A DNA stretch of 64,000 nt from contig CAWGHD010000002.1 of NCBI GenBank assembly GCA_963822295.1, positions 1,550,001 to 1,614,000 of the forward strand, in the 5' to 3' direction. The translations under genes were made by a program, and so were the position numbers. Positions 53,844-61,662 of this stretch are shown here, one piece after another; within the stretch, counting starts at the first letter, position 1, and every line of letters starts with the position of its first letter. The notes under the pieces are model-generated. The model had not been told where the DNA came from. It saw nothing but the letters and a program-made list of their open reading frames with translations, and ran no database searches. The stretch comes from VRUE01 sp963822295. Its GTDB lineage: Bacteria; Actinomycetota; Thermoleophilia; Solirubrobacterales; 70-9.

Positions 53844-53975
53844 CGGGGCGGTCAGCTGCCGCGGCAGCACCACATTGCCGCGCACTGCGTGGCGGCGCCT
53901 GACCAAGCAGATCAAGGACGCAGGGAGCGTGGCGTGCTCTGCACGCGAGCGACCGAGGACGCGGAGATGCGCCGG
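53844..53975. other. Non-coding, highly palindromic convergent intergenic region
   Basis: No convincing ORF. It contains the perfect palindrome GCTGCCGCGGCAGC (53855-53868) and GCGTGC-TCT-GCACGC (about 53932-53946). Together with the neighbouring repeat and the inverted-repeat element below, it forms the most structured stretch in the window. Confidence 0.7.
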
Positions 53976-54000
53976 TCAGCCGCTGCCACGCAGTGCGCGG
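53878..54000. repeat. 123-bp element with 27-bp terminal inverted repeats (MITE-like)
   Basis: Positions 53878-53904 and 53974-54000 are inverted copies matching at 25 of 27 bases, with a 69-nt spacer. The right arm contains the last codons and stop of the M50 gene. No clear target-site duplication was found, and there is no transposase, so it may be a MITE remnant or a large transcription-end hairpin. Confidence 0.6.
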
Positions 54001-55139
54001 CCGACCTGCTCGATCGTGATTACGCCGGAGAGGCGGCCGTCGGCGTCGACCGCCATCAGGGCCCCGAAGCGGCGCAGGTTCTGGTTGCCGAGCAGGGTGT
54101 CCAGGGGCGCGTCGTCGCGCACCTGGTAGAGGCCGTCGCCGCTCTCGAGCAGGTCGGTGATCAGGGCGGTCGAGCGCGAGACCTCCGGGACCTCGTCGGC
54201 GCGGTCGCGCAGGACCAGCCCGAGGAAGCGGTGGGCGTCGCCGACGACCGGGAACCACGGCCAGCGGTAGCGCAGGAAGTACTCGTCGAGGGCCCGCTCG
54301 ACGCTCAGCTCGCCGGGGATCGCGACCGGCTCGCGATCCATCACGTCGGAGACGCGGACCCCCTCGATCGGCTCGGTGAGCGCCGTCTGCAGCGAGGCGG
54401 CGCGGGCGGATCCGTTGATCACGAAGCCGATGATCGCGAGCCAGATGCCGCCGAAGATCAGGCCGTTGAAGATCATCAGCAGGCCGACGCCGACGAAGAG
54501 GTAGCCGAAGACGCGACCGAGTTTCGCCGCGAAACGGGTCGCCGCGGTGCGGTCGCCCGTCCGCCGCCAGGCGATCGCGCGGACGACGCGGCCGCCGTCC
54601 ATCGGGAAGGCAGGCAGCAGGTTGAAGACGAGGACGAGGAAGTTGATCGTGGCCAGCCAGGCGACCATCGCGAGCACCCCGGAGATGCCCACGTCGCTCT
54701 CGACCAGAGCCGCCTGCCAGAACTCGTCGGGGCCGGCGGCGGCGAGGCCGATCCCGGTGAGCAGGACGACGATCGCCAGGGTGACGACGGGCCCGGCGAT
54801 CGCGACCTTGAACTCGGTGCCCGGGCCGTCGCTCTCGCGGTCCATCTTCGCCATGCCGCCGAAGATCCAGAGCTGGATGCTGGTGATGCCGATCCCGTTG
54901 CGCATCGCGACGAAGGCGTGGCCGAGCTCGTGCAGGACGATCGACCCGAAGAAGCCGACCGCGCTGGCGACGGCGAGCAGGAAGGGCGTCGTCGAGGAGC
55001 TCGACTCGCCGAGGATCTCACCGTAGAAATCCGAGAGCCAGAAGATCACCAGGAAGAGGACCAGGAACCAGGACCAGTCGACCTCGATCTTGATCCCGCG
55101 GACGTGGAACAGGGTGATGGTGCTTCCGCCGCCGAGCAT
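53976..55139 (-). CDS. M50 site-2-protease-type membrane metalloprotease with CBS domains
   Basis: 387 aa. Zinc motif HELGHAF (near 70) and the second site FNLLPAFPMDGGRVVRA (near 172, the LDG/NPDG-like Asp) lie within five or six membrane helices. Two CBS domains follow (about 240-387): VSDVMDREPVAIPGELSVER and APLDTLLGNQNLRRFGALMA. This is the S2P/SpoIVFB-like group that may be regulated by nucleotide binding to CBS; the target is unknown. ATG 55139 lies 6 nt from a TACCAT box. The C-terminal codons fall inside an inverted repeat. Confidence 0.92.
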   Translation of the reverse strand: MLGGGSTITLFHVRGIKIEVDWSWFLVLFLVIFWLSDFYGEILGESSSSTTPFLLAVASAVGFFGSIVLHELGHAFVAMRNGIGITSIQLWIFGGMAKMDRESDGPGTEFKVAIAGPVVTLAIVVLLTGIGLAAAGPDEFWQAALVESDVGISGVLAMVAWLATINFLVLVFNLLPAFPMDGGRVVRAIAWRRTGDRTAATRFAAKLGRVFGYLFVGVGLLMIFNGLIFGGIWLAIIGFVINGSARAASLQTALTEPIEGVRVSDVMDREPVAIPGELSVERALDEYFLRYRWPWFPVVGDAHRFLGLVLRDRADEVPEVSRSTALITDLLESGDGLYQVRDDAPLDTLLGNQNLRRFGALMAVDADGRLSGVITIEQVGRALRGSG

Positions 55140-55145
55140 CGCCCA

Positions 55146-55151
55146 ATGGTA
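55146..55151 (-). promoter_or_regulatory. -10 box of the M50 gene (TACCAT)
   Basis: TACCAT on the minus strand ends 6 nt before ATG 55139. Confidence 0.5.
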
Positions 55152-55174
55152 GGGGCTTCCGATCCGGCCACTTT

Positions 55175-55213
55175 CAAATCCGACCGCGCCGTCGGATTTG
55201 CGCTCTATAGAGT
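55175..55213 (+). promoter_or_regulatory. Operator-like hairpin and -10 box of the sdh operon
   Basis: CAAATCCGAC-CGCGCC-GTCGGATTTG (55175-55200) is a perfect 10-bp inverted repeat. TAGAGT (55208-55213) lies 8 nt before GTG 55222 and would be the -10 element of a leaderless message; the -35 region then falls inside the palindrome. CTCTATAGAG (55203-55212) is itself a perfect palindrome. Regulation of complex II by a dimeric DNA-binding protein is likely. Confidence 0.6.
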
Positions 55214-55221
55214 CCGCGCCC

Positions 55222-56910
55222 GTGCCTACTCATGATGTGCTCGTAATCGGCGCCGGCCTTGCCGGACAGAGGGCGGCCCTCGCGGCCGCCGAGGAGGGCG
55301 TCTCGGTCGGGATCGTCAGCAAGGTCCACCCGGTGCGCTCGCATTCCAATGCGGCGCAGGGCGGGATCAACGCGGCGCTCAACCCCGGTGACTCCTGGGA
55401 GTCGCACGCCTTCGACACGATCAAGGGCTCCGACTACCTCGCCGACCAGGACGCGGTGGAGATCATGGTCCGCGAGGCGCCGGAGGAGATCCTCCACCTC
55501 GAGCACCTCGGCGTCACCTTCCACCGCGACGAGGAGGGCAGGCTCGGCACCCGCGCCTTCGGCGGCGCCTCCGCCGCCCGCACCTACTACGTCGCCGACA
55601 TCACCGGCCAGGCGATCATGCACGTCCTCTACGAGCAGCTGATGAAGTACTCCGACGCGGTCAGCCGCTACGAGGAGTGGTTCTCGACCGCGCTGGCGAT
55701 CGACGAGAGCGGCGAGTGCTGCGGGGTCGTGACGCGCAACATCGCCGACGGCTCGATGGAGCTCTTCGAGGCGAAGTCGGTGATCCTCGCCTGCGGCGGC
55801 AACGGCCAGGTCTGGAAGCCGACCACCAACGCGCTGATCTGCACCGGCGACGGCATCGCGATGGCCTACCGGGTCGGCGCGAAGCTGATGGACATGGAGA
55901 TGATCCAGTACCACCCGACGACGCTGGCGGGCAAGGGCTTCCTGATCACCGAGGGCGCCCGCGGCGAGGGCGCCCACCTGCTCAACAAGAACGGCGAACG
56001 CTTCATGGAGAAGTACGCGCCGAACAAGATGGAGCTCGCCTCGCGCGACGTCGTCTCCCGCGCCGAGCAGACCGAGATCAACGAGGGTCGCGGCTTCCCC
56101 GACGGCACCGTCGCCCTCGACATCACGGTCGTGCCGAAAAAGCGCGTCCACGAGGCGTTGCGCGAGATCGTCCTCGTCGGCCAGGACTTCGCCGGGGTCG
56201 ACATCACCCGCGAACCGATCCACATCAAGCCGGGCAATCACTACACGATGGGCGGCGTCAAGACCGACGTCGACGGCAGGACCGACATCCCCGGGCTCTA
56301 CGCGGCCGGCGAGACCGCCTGCGTCTCCGTCCACGGCGGCAACCGGCTCGGCGCCAACTCCCTGCTCGACACGCTGATCTTCGGCCGCCGCTCCGGCGCC
56401 GACGCCGCGGCCCGCGCCAAGCGGGTCGAGGGCGCGAAGCCGTCCAAGAAGGTCCTCGAGGACGAGCAGGCGTCGATCGACGCGATCTCCGCCCGCGAGA
56501 AGGGCTCCGGCCGCCGCGTCTCGGAGATCAAGCTCGACCTCGGCACGGCGATGGACAAGAACGTCTCGGTGTTCCGCGACGAGGCCGGCATCCAGGAGGC
56601 GCTGGAGGCGGTCCGCCGGCTCAAGGAGGAGGCCGGGCAGGCCTACATCGACGACCGCGGCAGCATCTTCAACCAGGACATCCTCGGCGCGATCGAGCTC
56701 GGCTACATGATCGACAACGCCGAGGCCACCTGCCTGGCGGCGCTCGAGCGCAAGGAGAGCCGCGGCGCCCAGTACAGGACGGACTTCCCGGAGCGCAACG
56801 ACGAGGAGTGGCTCAAGCACATCGACCTCCAGCAGGGCGACGACGGGCCGGAGATCTCATACTCAGAGGTGACCATCACCCAGTGGGAGCCCCAGGAGAG
56901 GACCTACTAA
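55222..56910 (+). CDS. sdhA: Succinate dehydrogenase / fumarate reductase flavoprotein subunit
   Basis: Covalent FAD subunit of complex II, 562 aa. It has the Rossmann start VLVIGAGLAGQRAALAAAEE, the FAD-attachment region VHPVRSHSNAAQGGINAAL with the His (near residue 40), TRAFGGASAARTYYVADITG, QYHPTTL, GARGEGAHLLN, and the active-site RDVVSRAEQTEINEGRGFP and IPGLYAAGETACVSVHGGNRLG. GTG 55222 is chosen because homology begins there and the -10 box lies just upstream. The stop overlaps sdhB by TAATG. Confidence 0.95.
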   Translation: MPTHDVLVIGAGLAGQRAALAAAEEGVSVGIVSKVHPVRSHSNAAQGGINAALNPGDSWESHAFDTIKGSDYLADQDAVEIMVREAPEEILHLEHLGVTFHRDEEGRLGTRAFGGASAARTYYVADITGQAIMHVLYEQLMKYSDAVSRYEEWFSTALAIDESGECCGVVTRNIADGSMELFEAKSVILACGGNGQVWKPTTNALICTGDGIAMAYRVGAKLMDMEMIQYHPTTLAGKGFLITEGARGEGAHLLNKNGERFMEKYAPNKMELASRDVVSRAEQTEINEGRGFPDGTVALDITVVPKKRVHEALREIVLVGQDFAGVDITREPIHIKPGNHYTMGGVKTDVDGRTDIPGLYAAGETACVSVHGGNRLGANSLLDTLIFGRRSGADAAARAKRVEGAKPSKKVLEDEQASIDAISAREKGSGRRVSEIKLDLGTAMDKNVSVFRDEAGIQEALEAVRRLKEEAGQAYIDDRGSIFNQDILGAIELGYMIDNAEATCLAALERKESRGAQYRTDFPERNDEEWLKHIDLQQGDDGPEISYSEVTITQWEPQERTY

Positions 56911-58073
56911 TGGCCGAGTACACGCTGAAAGTCCGCCGTTACCAGCCGGAGAGCGGCCAGGGGCCCTACTGGGAGGAGTTCAAGGTCGACCTCGACCCCT
57001 CGCTCGCGGTCCTCGACGGCATCCTCCAGGCCAAGGACCGCGAGGACGGCTCGCTCACCGTGCGCTGCTCCTGCAAGGCGGCGATCTGCGGCTCCTGCGG
57101 GATGAAGATCAACGGCCAGTCCGGCCTCGGCTGCAAGACCCAGATCGGCGAGGCCCAGGAGCTCGCCAACAAGGTCGCGAGCCGAGCCAACGGCGGCACC
57201 GTCGGCGGCGACGTCCCGATCGTGGTCGAGCCGATGGGCAACATGCCGGTGATCAAGGACCTGGTCACCGACATGGAGTCGACGCACTGGGCCAAGATCC
57301 GCCGCGTCACGCCCTGGCTGCTCCCCCACGGCGACCCGCCCGAGCGCGAGTACGTGGTCGAGCCCGAGTCGATGATCGACATCACCCAGTCGATGGCCTG
57401 CATCCAGTGCGGCGCCTGCGTCTCCTCCTGCCTCTCGATGGAAGCCGACCCCGACTTCATCGGGCCGGCGGCGCTGGCCAAGGCCTACCGCTTCGTCGGC
57501 GACCCGCGCGACGCGGAGACCGTCGAGCGCCTCCACGACCTCGCCGACGACCCGCACGGGATCTACGACTGCACCCACTGCTTCAGCTGCATCGACGCCT
57601 GCCCGAAGGGGGTGGCGCCGATGGACCAGATCATGCGCCTGCGCCGCAAAGCCGGCGAGCATGAGATCGAGGACCCGAACTGCGGCCACTCCCACGAGCA
57701 GGCCTTCGTGAAGATGATCGAGAAGAAGGGGACCAACGACGAGGCGCTGCTGCTCCAGGAGTCCTTCGCGCCCGGGATCAAGGGCAAGCTCAAACCGAGC
57801 AAGAAGGCGATCAGGGAAATGCTCGGCTCGCTCCCGACCGCGCTGCGCGGGATCAGGACCGGCAAGATGCGCTCGCTGCCGAAGCTGATCCCCGGCATCC
57901 ACCCGAAGCTTCCCGACGGCGCCCAGGACGAGGTCAAGGCGATCTACAAGCACGCCGAGGAGCACCGCGAGGAATTCAACATTTACATCAAGGGCGAGGA
58001 GGACGTCGAGCCCGAGCCCGATGAGACCAATGTCGACGCAGCCAATATCCCGGCCGAGGAGGGAACGCCATGA
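56910..58073 (+). CDS. sdhB: Succinate dehydrogenase / fumarate reductase iron-sulfur subunit, extended
   Basis: 387 aa, longer than the usual 230-260. The 2Fe-2S ligands are Cys55, 60, 63 and 75 (CSCKAAICGSCGMKINGQ). Two further clusters use CIQCGACVSSCLSM (near 158) and CTHCFSCIDACPKG (near 213). An extra C-terminal region of about 150 residues (EHEIEDPNCGHSHEQAFVKM onwards) is charged and Lys-rich. Such an extension occurs in complex II with a SdhE/HdrB-like subunit. ATG overlaps the sdhA stop by one base and the stop overlaps the next gene by ATGA. Confidence 0.93.
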   Translation: MAEYTLKVRRYQPESGQGPYWEEFKVDLDPSLAVLDGILQAKDREDGSLTVRCSCKAAICGSCGMKINGQSGLGCKTQIGEAQELANKVASRANGGTVGGDVPIVVEPMGNMPVIKDLVTDMESTHWAKIRRVTPWLLPHGDPPEREYVVEPESMIDITQSMACIQCGACVSSCLSMEADPDFIGPAALAKAYRFVGDPRDAETVERLHDLADDPHGIYDCTHCFSCIDACPKGVAPMDQIMRLRRKAGEHEIEDPNCGHSHEQAFVKMIEKKGTNDEALLLQESFAPGIKGKLKPSKKAIREMLGSLPTALRGIRTGKMRSLPKLIPGIHPKLPDGAQDEVKAIYKHAEEHREEFNIYIKGEEDVEPEPDETNVDAANIPAEEGTP

Positions 58074-58972
58074 AGCTCGCCTACTGGCCCGGCTGCGTCT
58101 CGCGCGGCTTCACCACCGAGCTTCACGGCTCGATGGCGATCGTCGCCGAGAAGCTCGGGATCGAGCTGGTCGAACTCGACCGCGCGAACTGCTGCGGCGC
58201 CGGCGTCATCGCCGAGCACAACCAGGAGCTCGCCGACACCCTCAACGCCCGCACCTTCGCCCTCGCCCAGGAGACCGGGCTGGCGATGATGAACATCTGC
58301 TCGACCTGCCAGGGCGCCCAGTCCGAGTGCCAGCAGCGGCTCGACGCCGACTCCGCCTACCGCGCCCACATCAACGAGGTGCTGAGCGGGCAGGGCCTCT
58401 CCTACGAGAAGGGCAAGGGGGGCTGGACCAACAAAAACTTCCTCTGGGTCCTGGTCGAGGACTACGGCCTCGACAAGCTCGCCGAGCAGGTCGTGCGGCC
58501 GCTCTCGGGCCTGCGGGTCGGCCCCTTCTACGGCTGCTACATCGTCCGCCCCAAGGACCGGCTCGGATACGGCGAGTACCCCGACCGCGACATCTACCTG
58601 GAGAAGGTGATCAAGGTCCTCGGCGGCGAGGTCGTCGAGTACGACGGCGCCCGCAAATGCTGCGGCTTCCCGGTGATCACGATGAACAAAGAGACCTCGC
58701 TCAAGCAGGCCGGGACCCACCTCGGCGACGCGATCGACGCCGGCGCCGACTGCCTGGTCACCCCCTGCCCGCTCTGCCACCTCAACCTCGACCTGCAGCA
58801 GCCCGAGGCGGCGAAGGTCGTCAACCGCGACCTCGGCCTCGCCGTCCTCCATCTGCCGCAGCTCGTCGGCCTGGCGCTCGGGGCGGAGCCCAAGCAGCTC
58901 GGCATGAGCAAGCACATCGCCTCGACCAACTGGGTCGAGGAGCGCCTCGCGGGCGCCGGCGCGACCGCCTAG
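58070..58972 (+). CDS. SdhE/HdrB-like cysteine-rich subunit (two CCG domains)
   Basis: 300 aa. Two CCG domains carry ANCCGAGVIAEHNQELAD (near 40) with ICSTCQGAQSECQQ (near 80), and KCCGFPVITMNKETSL (near 200) with TPCPLCHLNLDLQQPE (near 227). This is the Cx31-39CCx35-36CxxC heterodisulfide-reductase-B pattern. In archaeal and epsilonproteobacterial complex II it replaces SdhC/SdhD as the quinone-reducing or membrane-associated subunit. The window has no sdhC/sdhD. ATGA overlap with sdhB confirms one operon. The sequence supports membership; quinone reactivity is inferred. Confidence 0.9.
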   Translation: MKLAYWPGCVSRGFTTELHGSMAIVAEKLGIELVELDRANCCGAGVIAEHNQELADTLNARTFALAQETGLAMMNICSTCQGAQSECQQRLDADSAYRAHINEVLSGQGLSYEKGKGGWTNKNFLWVLVEDYGLDKLAEQVVRPLSGLRVGPFYGCYIVRPKDRLGYGEYPDRDIYLEKVIKVLGGEVVEYDGARKCCGFPVITMNKETSLKQAGTHLGDAIDAGADCLVTPCPLCHLNLDLQQPEAAKVVNRDLGLAVLHLPQLVGLALGAEPKQLGMSKHIASTNWVEERLAGAGATA

Positions 58973-58982
58973 TGCCAGACAG

Positions 58983-59180
58983 CTAGACCTGGATAGCGAC
59001 GAGCGCGCCGCCGAAGGCGGCGAGGATGCTTGCCAGCGCAATGATCATCGAGTACTGGAGCCGGTCGAAGCGAGCGTCCATGTGCTCCCCGAGCGCAGTC
59101 ACTTGACCCGCAAGGCGGTCGACCTGATCCGCGAGCCGATCGAGACGGTCGTCGTTCCAGTTGGTTCGCTCCTGCTCCAT
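58983..59180 (-). CDS. Small coiled-coil plus transmembrane protein (paralogue type of 24493)
   Basis: 65 aa. Heptad coiled coil DDRLDRLADQVDRLAGQVTA, then LGEHMDARFDRLQ and a C-terminal membrane helix (YSMIIALASILAAFGGALVA). The same plan as the 77-aa protein at 24493-24726, including the aromatic/charged start (MEQERTNWNDDRLD versus MERVAWTDERLDD). Function unknown. It starts at ATG 59180 behind a TACGCT box at 9 nt. Confidence 0.7.
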   Translation of the reverse strand: MEQERTNWNDDRLDRLADQVDRLAGQVTALGEHMDARFDRLQYSMIIALASILAAFGGALVAIQV

Positions 59181-59255
59181 GCTCGACCGAGCGTAACGGA
59201 CCTGGAATCACGAATGGCGCACGAAAGTGTGAAAACTGTGCAACGGTCGACTCGC

Positions 59256-59261
59256 TAGGGT
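59256..59261 (+). promoter_or_regulatory. -10 box upstream of the ArsB/NhaD gene (TAGGGT)
   Basis: TAGGGT ends 8 nt before GTG 59270, not before the permease ATG 59323; see the leader ORF. Confidence 0.4.
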
Positions 59262-59269
59262 TCAACACG

Positions 59270-59338
59270 GTGAGCCGGGAAGACTGGTCGGCAACACTCG
59301 TCGCCGACCCCGAAAGGCCCCCATGGCTATCGCAGTAG
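59270..59338 (+). CDS. 22-codon leader ORF overlapping the permease start
   Basis: GTG 59270 to TAG 59338 encodes MSREDWSATLVADPERPPWL plus SQ. Its start matches the leaderless -10 layout, and its end overlaps the permease ATG by 16 nt in another frame. It could couple translation, or a single-base error could make it the permease's own N-terminus. Confidence 0.35.
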   Translation: MSREDWSATLVADPERPPWLSQ

Positions 59339-60594
59339 CCACCTTCATCATCGTCATCGCGATTGTCGCCAGCGAGAGGATGCACCGCACGAACGTCGCC
59401 CTGCTGGGCGCGGCGATCGTCGTCCTCTTCGTCGGCGACTTCTCCCAGGAGCAGGCGATCGAGGCGGTCGACTTCAACACGATCGGGCTTCTGGTCGGGA
59501 TGATGATCCTCGTCTACCTGACGCAACAGACAGGCGTCTACGACTACCTCGCCATCCGCACCGGGCAGCTCTCAGGCGGGCGCTCATTCGCGTTGACGAT
59601 GAGCCTGGCAGGGGTCACAGCGCTGCTCTCGGCCTTCCTCGACAACCTGACCACGATCCTCCTCGTCGCCCCGATCACCTTCCTGCTCGCCGATGCGCTC
59701 GACATAGACGCGATCCCGCTGTTGATCATCGAGGTGATGGCGTCCAACATCGGCGGTACGGCGACGCTGATCGGAGACCCGCCGAACATCATCATCGCCG
59801 GCGCCACCGGGCTCAGCTTCAACGCCTTCATCGCCAACCTGGCGCCGATCGTGCTGGTCACCTTCGTGGTGGTTATGCCCCTGCTCTACCTCTTCTTCCG
59901 CAAGCGTCTCCAGGTGGACGAGGCCAACCGCCGAGCGGTCATGGAGCTCGACGCGGTTGCGTCGATCCGCGACGCCGCGGAGCTGCGCCGGACCGGACCT
60001 GTCCTCATTCTCACCGTGCTCGCCTTCTTCGCCCACCAGGCGCTCCACATCGAGCCGGCGACCGTCGCGCTGACCGGCGCCGCGATCGGCCTGCTCGTGA
60101 CTCGAGTGGACCTCGAGCAGGCGTTGTCGGGCATCGAGTGGACGACGCTCTTCTTCTTCATCGGCCTCTTCGTGATGGTCGGGGCGCTGGAGGCCACCGG
60201 GGCGATCGGACACGTGACCGACGCCGTCAAGGACGTGACCGGCGGGAACCGGACCGCGGAGCTGATCGGGATCACCTGGGTCGCGGCCGCCGGGTCGGCG
60301 GTGGTCGACAACATTCCCTTCACCACCGCGATGATTCCCGTCGTCAAGGAACTCCAGGCGGGAGCCGGCGCGGGCGGCGACGATGCCTATTGGTGGTCTC
60401 TCGCGCTCGGGGCCTGCTTCGGCGGCAACGCCACGATGATCGCCGCCGCCGCCAACGTCGCCGCCGCCGGGATGGCGGAGCGAGCCGGGACGCCGATCGG
60501 ATTCATGGCCTTTCTCCGTGTCGGCATACCCGTCACGATTCTCTCGGTGGGGCTGGCAACCGCCTACATCGCCATCCGCTACATCGTGATCTGA
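59323..60594 (+). CDS. ArsB/NhaD-superfamily (SLC13/P-protein type) ion permease
   Basis: 423-aa transporter with about 11 hydrophobic helices. The first half has GMMILVYLTQQTGVYDYLAI, LSAFLDNLTTILLVAPITFL and the ASNIGGTATLIGDPPNIIIA signature; the second half repeats the motif as AAGSAVVDNIPFTTAMIPVV and CFGGNATMIAAAANVAA. This is the ion-transporter family including NhaD Na+/H+ antiporters, ArsB and OCA2/P-protein; the substrate cannot be chosen. A CBS protein follows after 10 bp and may sense ion or nucleotide levels. Confidence 0.88.
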   Translation: MAIAVATFIIVIAIVASERMHRTNVALLGAAIVVLFVGDFSQEQAIEAVDFNTIGLLVGMMILVYLTQQTGVYDYLAIRTGQLSGGRSFALTMSLAGVTALLSAFLDNLTTILLVAPITFLLADALDIDAIPLLIIEVMASNIGGTATLIGDPPNIIIAGATGLSFNAFIANLAPIVLVTFVVVMPLLYLFFRKRLQVDEANRRAVMELDAVASIRDAAELRRTGPVLILTVLAFFAHQALHIEPATVALTGAAIGLLVTRVDLEQALSGIEWTTLFFFIGLFVMVGALEATGAIGHVTDAVKDVTGGNRTAELIGITWVAAAGSAVVDNIPFTTAMIPVVKELQAGAGAGGDDAYWWSLALGACFGGNATMIAAAANVAAAGMAERAGTPIGFMAFLRVGIPVTILSVGLATAYIAIRYIVI

Positions 60595-60604
60595 GGAGCG
60601 ACAG

Positions 60605-61078
60605 ATGCCTGACTCGATCGTCAACCAAACCATTCGCGAGATCCAGCCGTTGGCAGCGGACGAGCTGATCGGCCCGGCGGCCCGGCGGGTGATCGATGCC
60701 GGCCTGCCCGCGCTTCCGGCGGTCGAGTCGGACGGTCGCTTTGCCGGGATCTTCGGCGAGCGCGAGTTCCTCGAAGCGCTGTTCCCGGGATACGTCGGGG
60801 AGCTCGCCTCCGCGGCGATGGTGAGGCGCTCCGTCGACGAGACGATCGAGCGCCGCAGCGAGTGCGCCGATGAGCCGATCCGGCGATACCTGACTGCCGA
60901 CCGCGTGGTCGTCGAGGACGAGTACTCGGACACCCAGCTGGCTGAGATCTTCCTCCATCACAGGGTCCTGATCGTCCCGATCGCAACCGCCGGCCGAATC
61001 CACGCGGTGGTCACCCGCCACGACTTCTTCGCCGCCCTCGTCGAGCGCTTCGGCTCGATCGCGGAGGACCTCGGCTGA
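60605..61078 (+). CDS. Stand-alone tandem CBS-domain protein
   Basis: 157-aa cytoplasmic protein with two CBS units: about 5-60 (AADELIGPAARRVIDAGLPA, PAVESDGRFAGIFGEREFLE) and about 95-150 (ADRVVVEDEYSDTQLAEIFL, HHRVLIVPIATAGRIHAVVT). CBS pairs bind adenine nucleotides. Downstream position in an operon with the permease suggests regulation of transport. A Shine-Dalgarno (GAGGAG) lies 7 nt upstream. Stop TGA overlaps a possible start of the next gene (TGATG). Confidence 0.85.
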   Translation: MPDSIVNQTIREIQPLAADELIGPAARRVIDAGLPALPAVESDGRFAGIFGEREFLEALFPGYVGELASAAMVRRSVDETIERRSECADEPIRRYLTADRVVVEDEYSDTQLAEIFLHHRVLIVPIATAGRIHAVVTRHDFFAALVERFGSIAEDLG

Positions 61079-61125
61079 TGACCTCGATGATCCGATCGGC
61101 CCTGCAGGGCGTACGGTTTGTAGCG

Positions 61126-61662
61126 ATGAGACCTTTGATCCTGCTGGCGATCGCCGCGACGGCCGCAACCGCGGTCGGCTGCGGGAATGGCGAGAGCAGC
61201 GGGTACGGCTCTGCGGTCGATTCGACCACGACAGAGAGAGGGGCGGCCGCCCAGGAGGCGAGCGCTGAGATCGTGGCGAGAAAGACGGCGGCGGCGGCGA
61301 GACGGGGGCCGCGGGTGAAGGCGATCGACTCCGACTACGGCCGCGTGATCGCCGACGGCAGGGGCGAGGCCTTCTACCTGTTCGGCGCTGAGCAGGGAAC
61401 CGAGAGCCGCTGCTACGGGGCCTGCGCCGAGGCCTGGCCCCCGGTGCTCGCCAAGGCCGGGGGGCCCGTCGCCGTCGCCGGCGCCGCCCAGGAGCTGCTC
61501 GGCACGACCAAGCGCAGGAACGGCAGGCTGCAGGTGACCTATGCCGGCAACCCGCTCTATTACTACGTGCACGACGCGCCGGGCGAAATCCTCTGCCACG
61601 ACGTCGCCGAGTTCGGCGGGCTCTGGCTGGTGGTCAGACCGAACGGCCGGCCGGCACCCTGA
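61126..61662 (+). CDS. Lipoprotein with a COG4315-type secreted repeat domain
   Basis: 178 aa. Lipoprotein signal MRPLILLAIAATAATAVGCG with lipobox-like AVGC (Cys 19). A Ser/Thr/Ala linker (about 25-65) precedes a COG4315/Lipoprotein_15 domain: VIADGRGEAFYLFGAEQGTE, SRCYGACAEAWPPVLAKAGG, LQVTYAGNPLYYYVHDAPGE and a final GLWLVVRPNG. Family function is unknown. ATG 61126 is preferred because it gives a normal signal peptide; an upstream ATG 61078 (overlapping the CBS stop) would add 16 residues. The last 10 codons overlap asd on the other strand. Confidence 0.8.
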   Translation: MRPLILLAIAATAATAVGCGNGESSGYGSAVDSTTTERGAAAQEASAEIVARKTAAAARRGPRVKAIDSDYGRVIADGRGEAFYLFGAEQGTESRCYGACAEAWPPVLAKAGGPVAVAGAAQELLGTTKRRNGRLQVTYAGNPLYYYVHDAPGEILCHDVAEFGGLWLVVRPNGRPAP

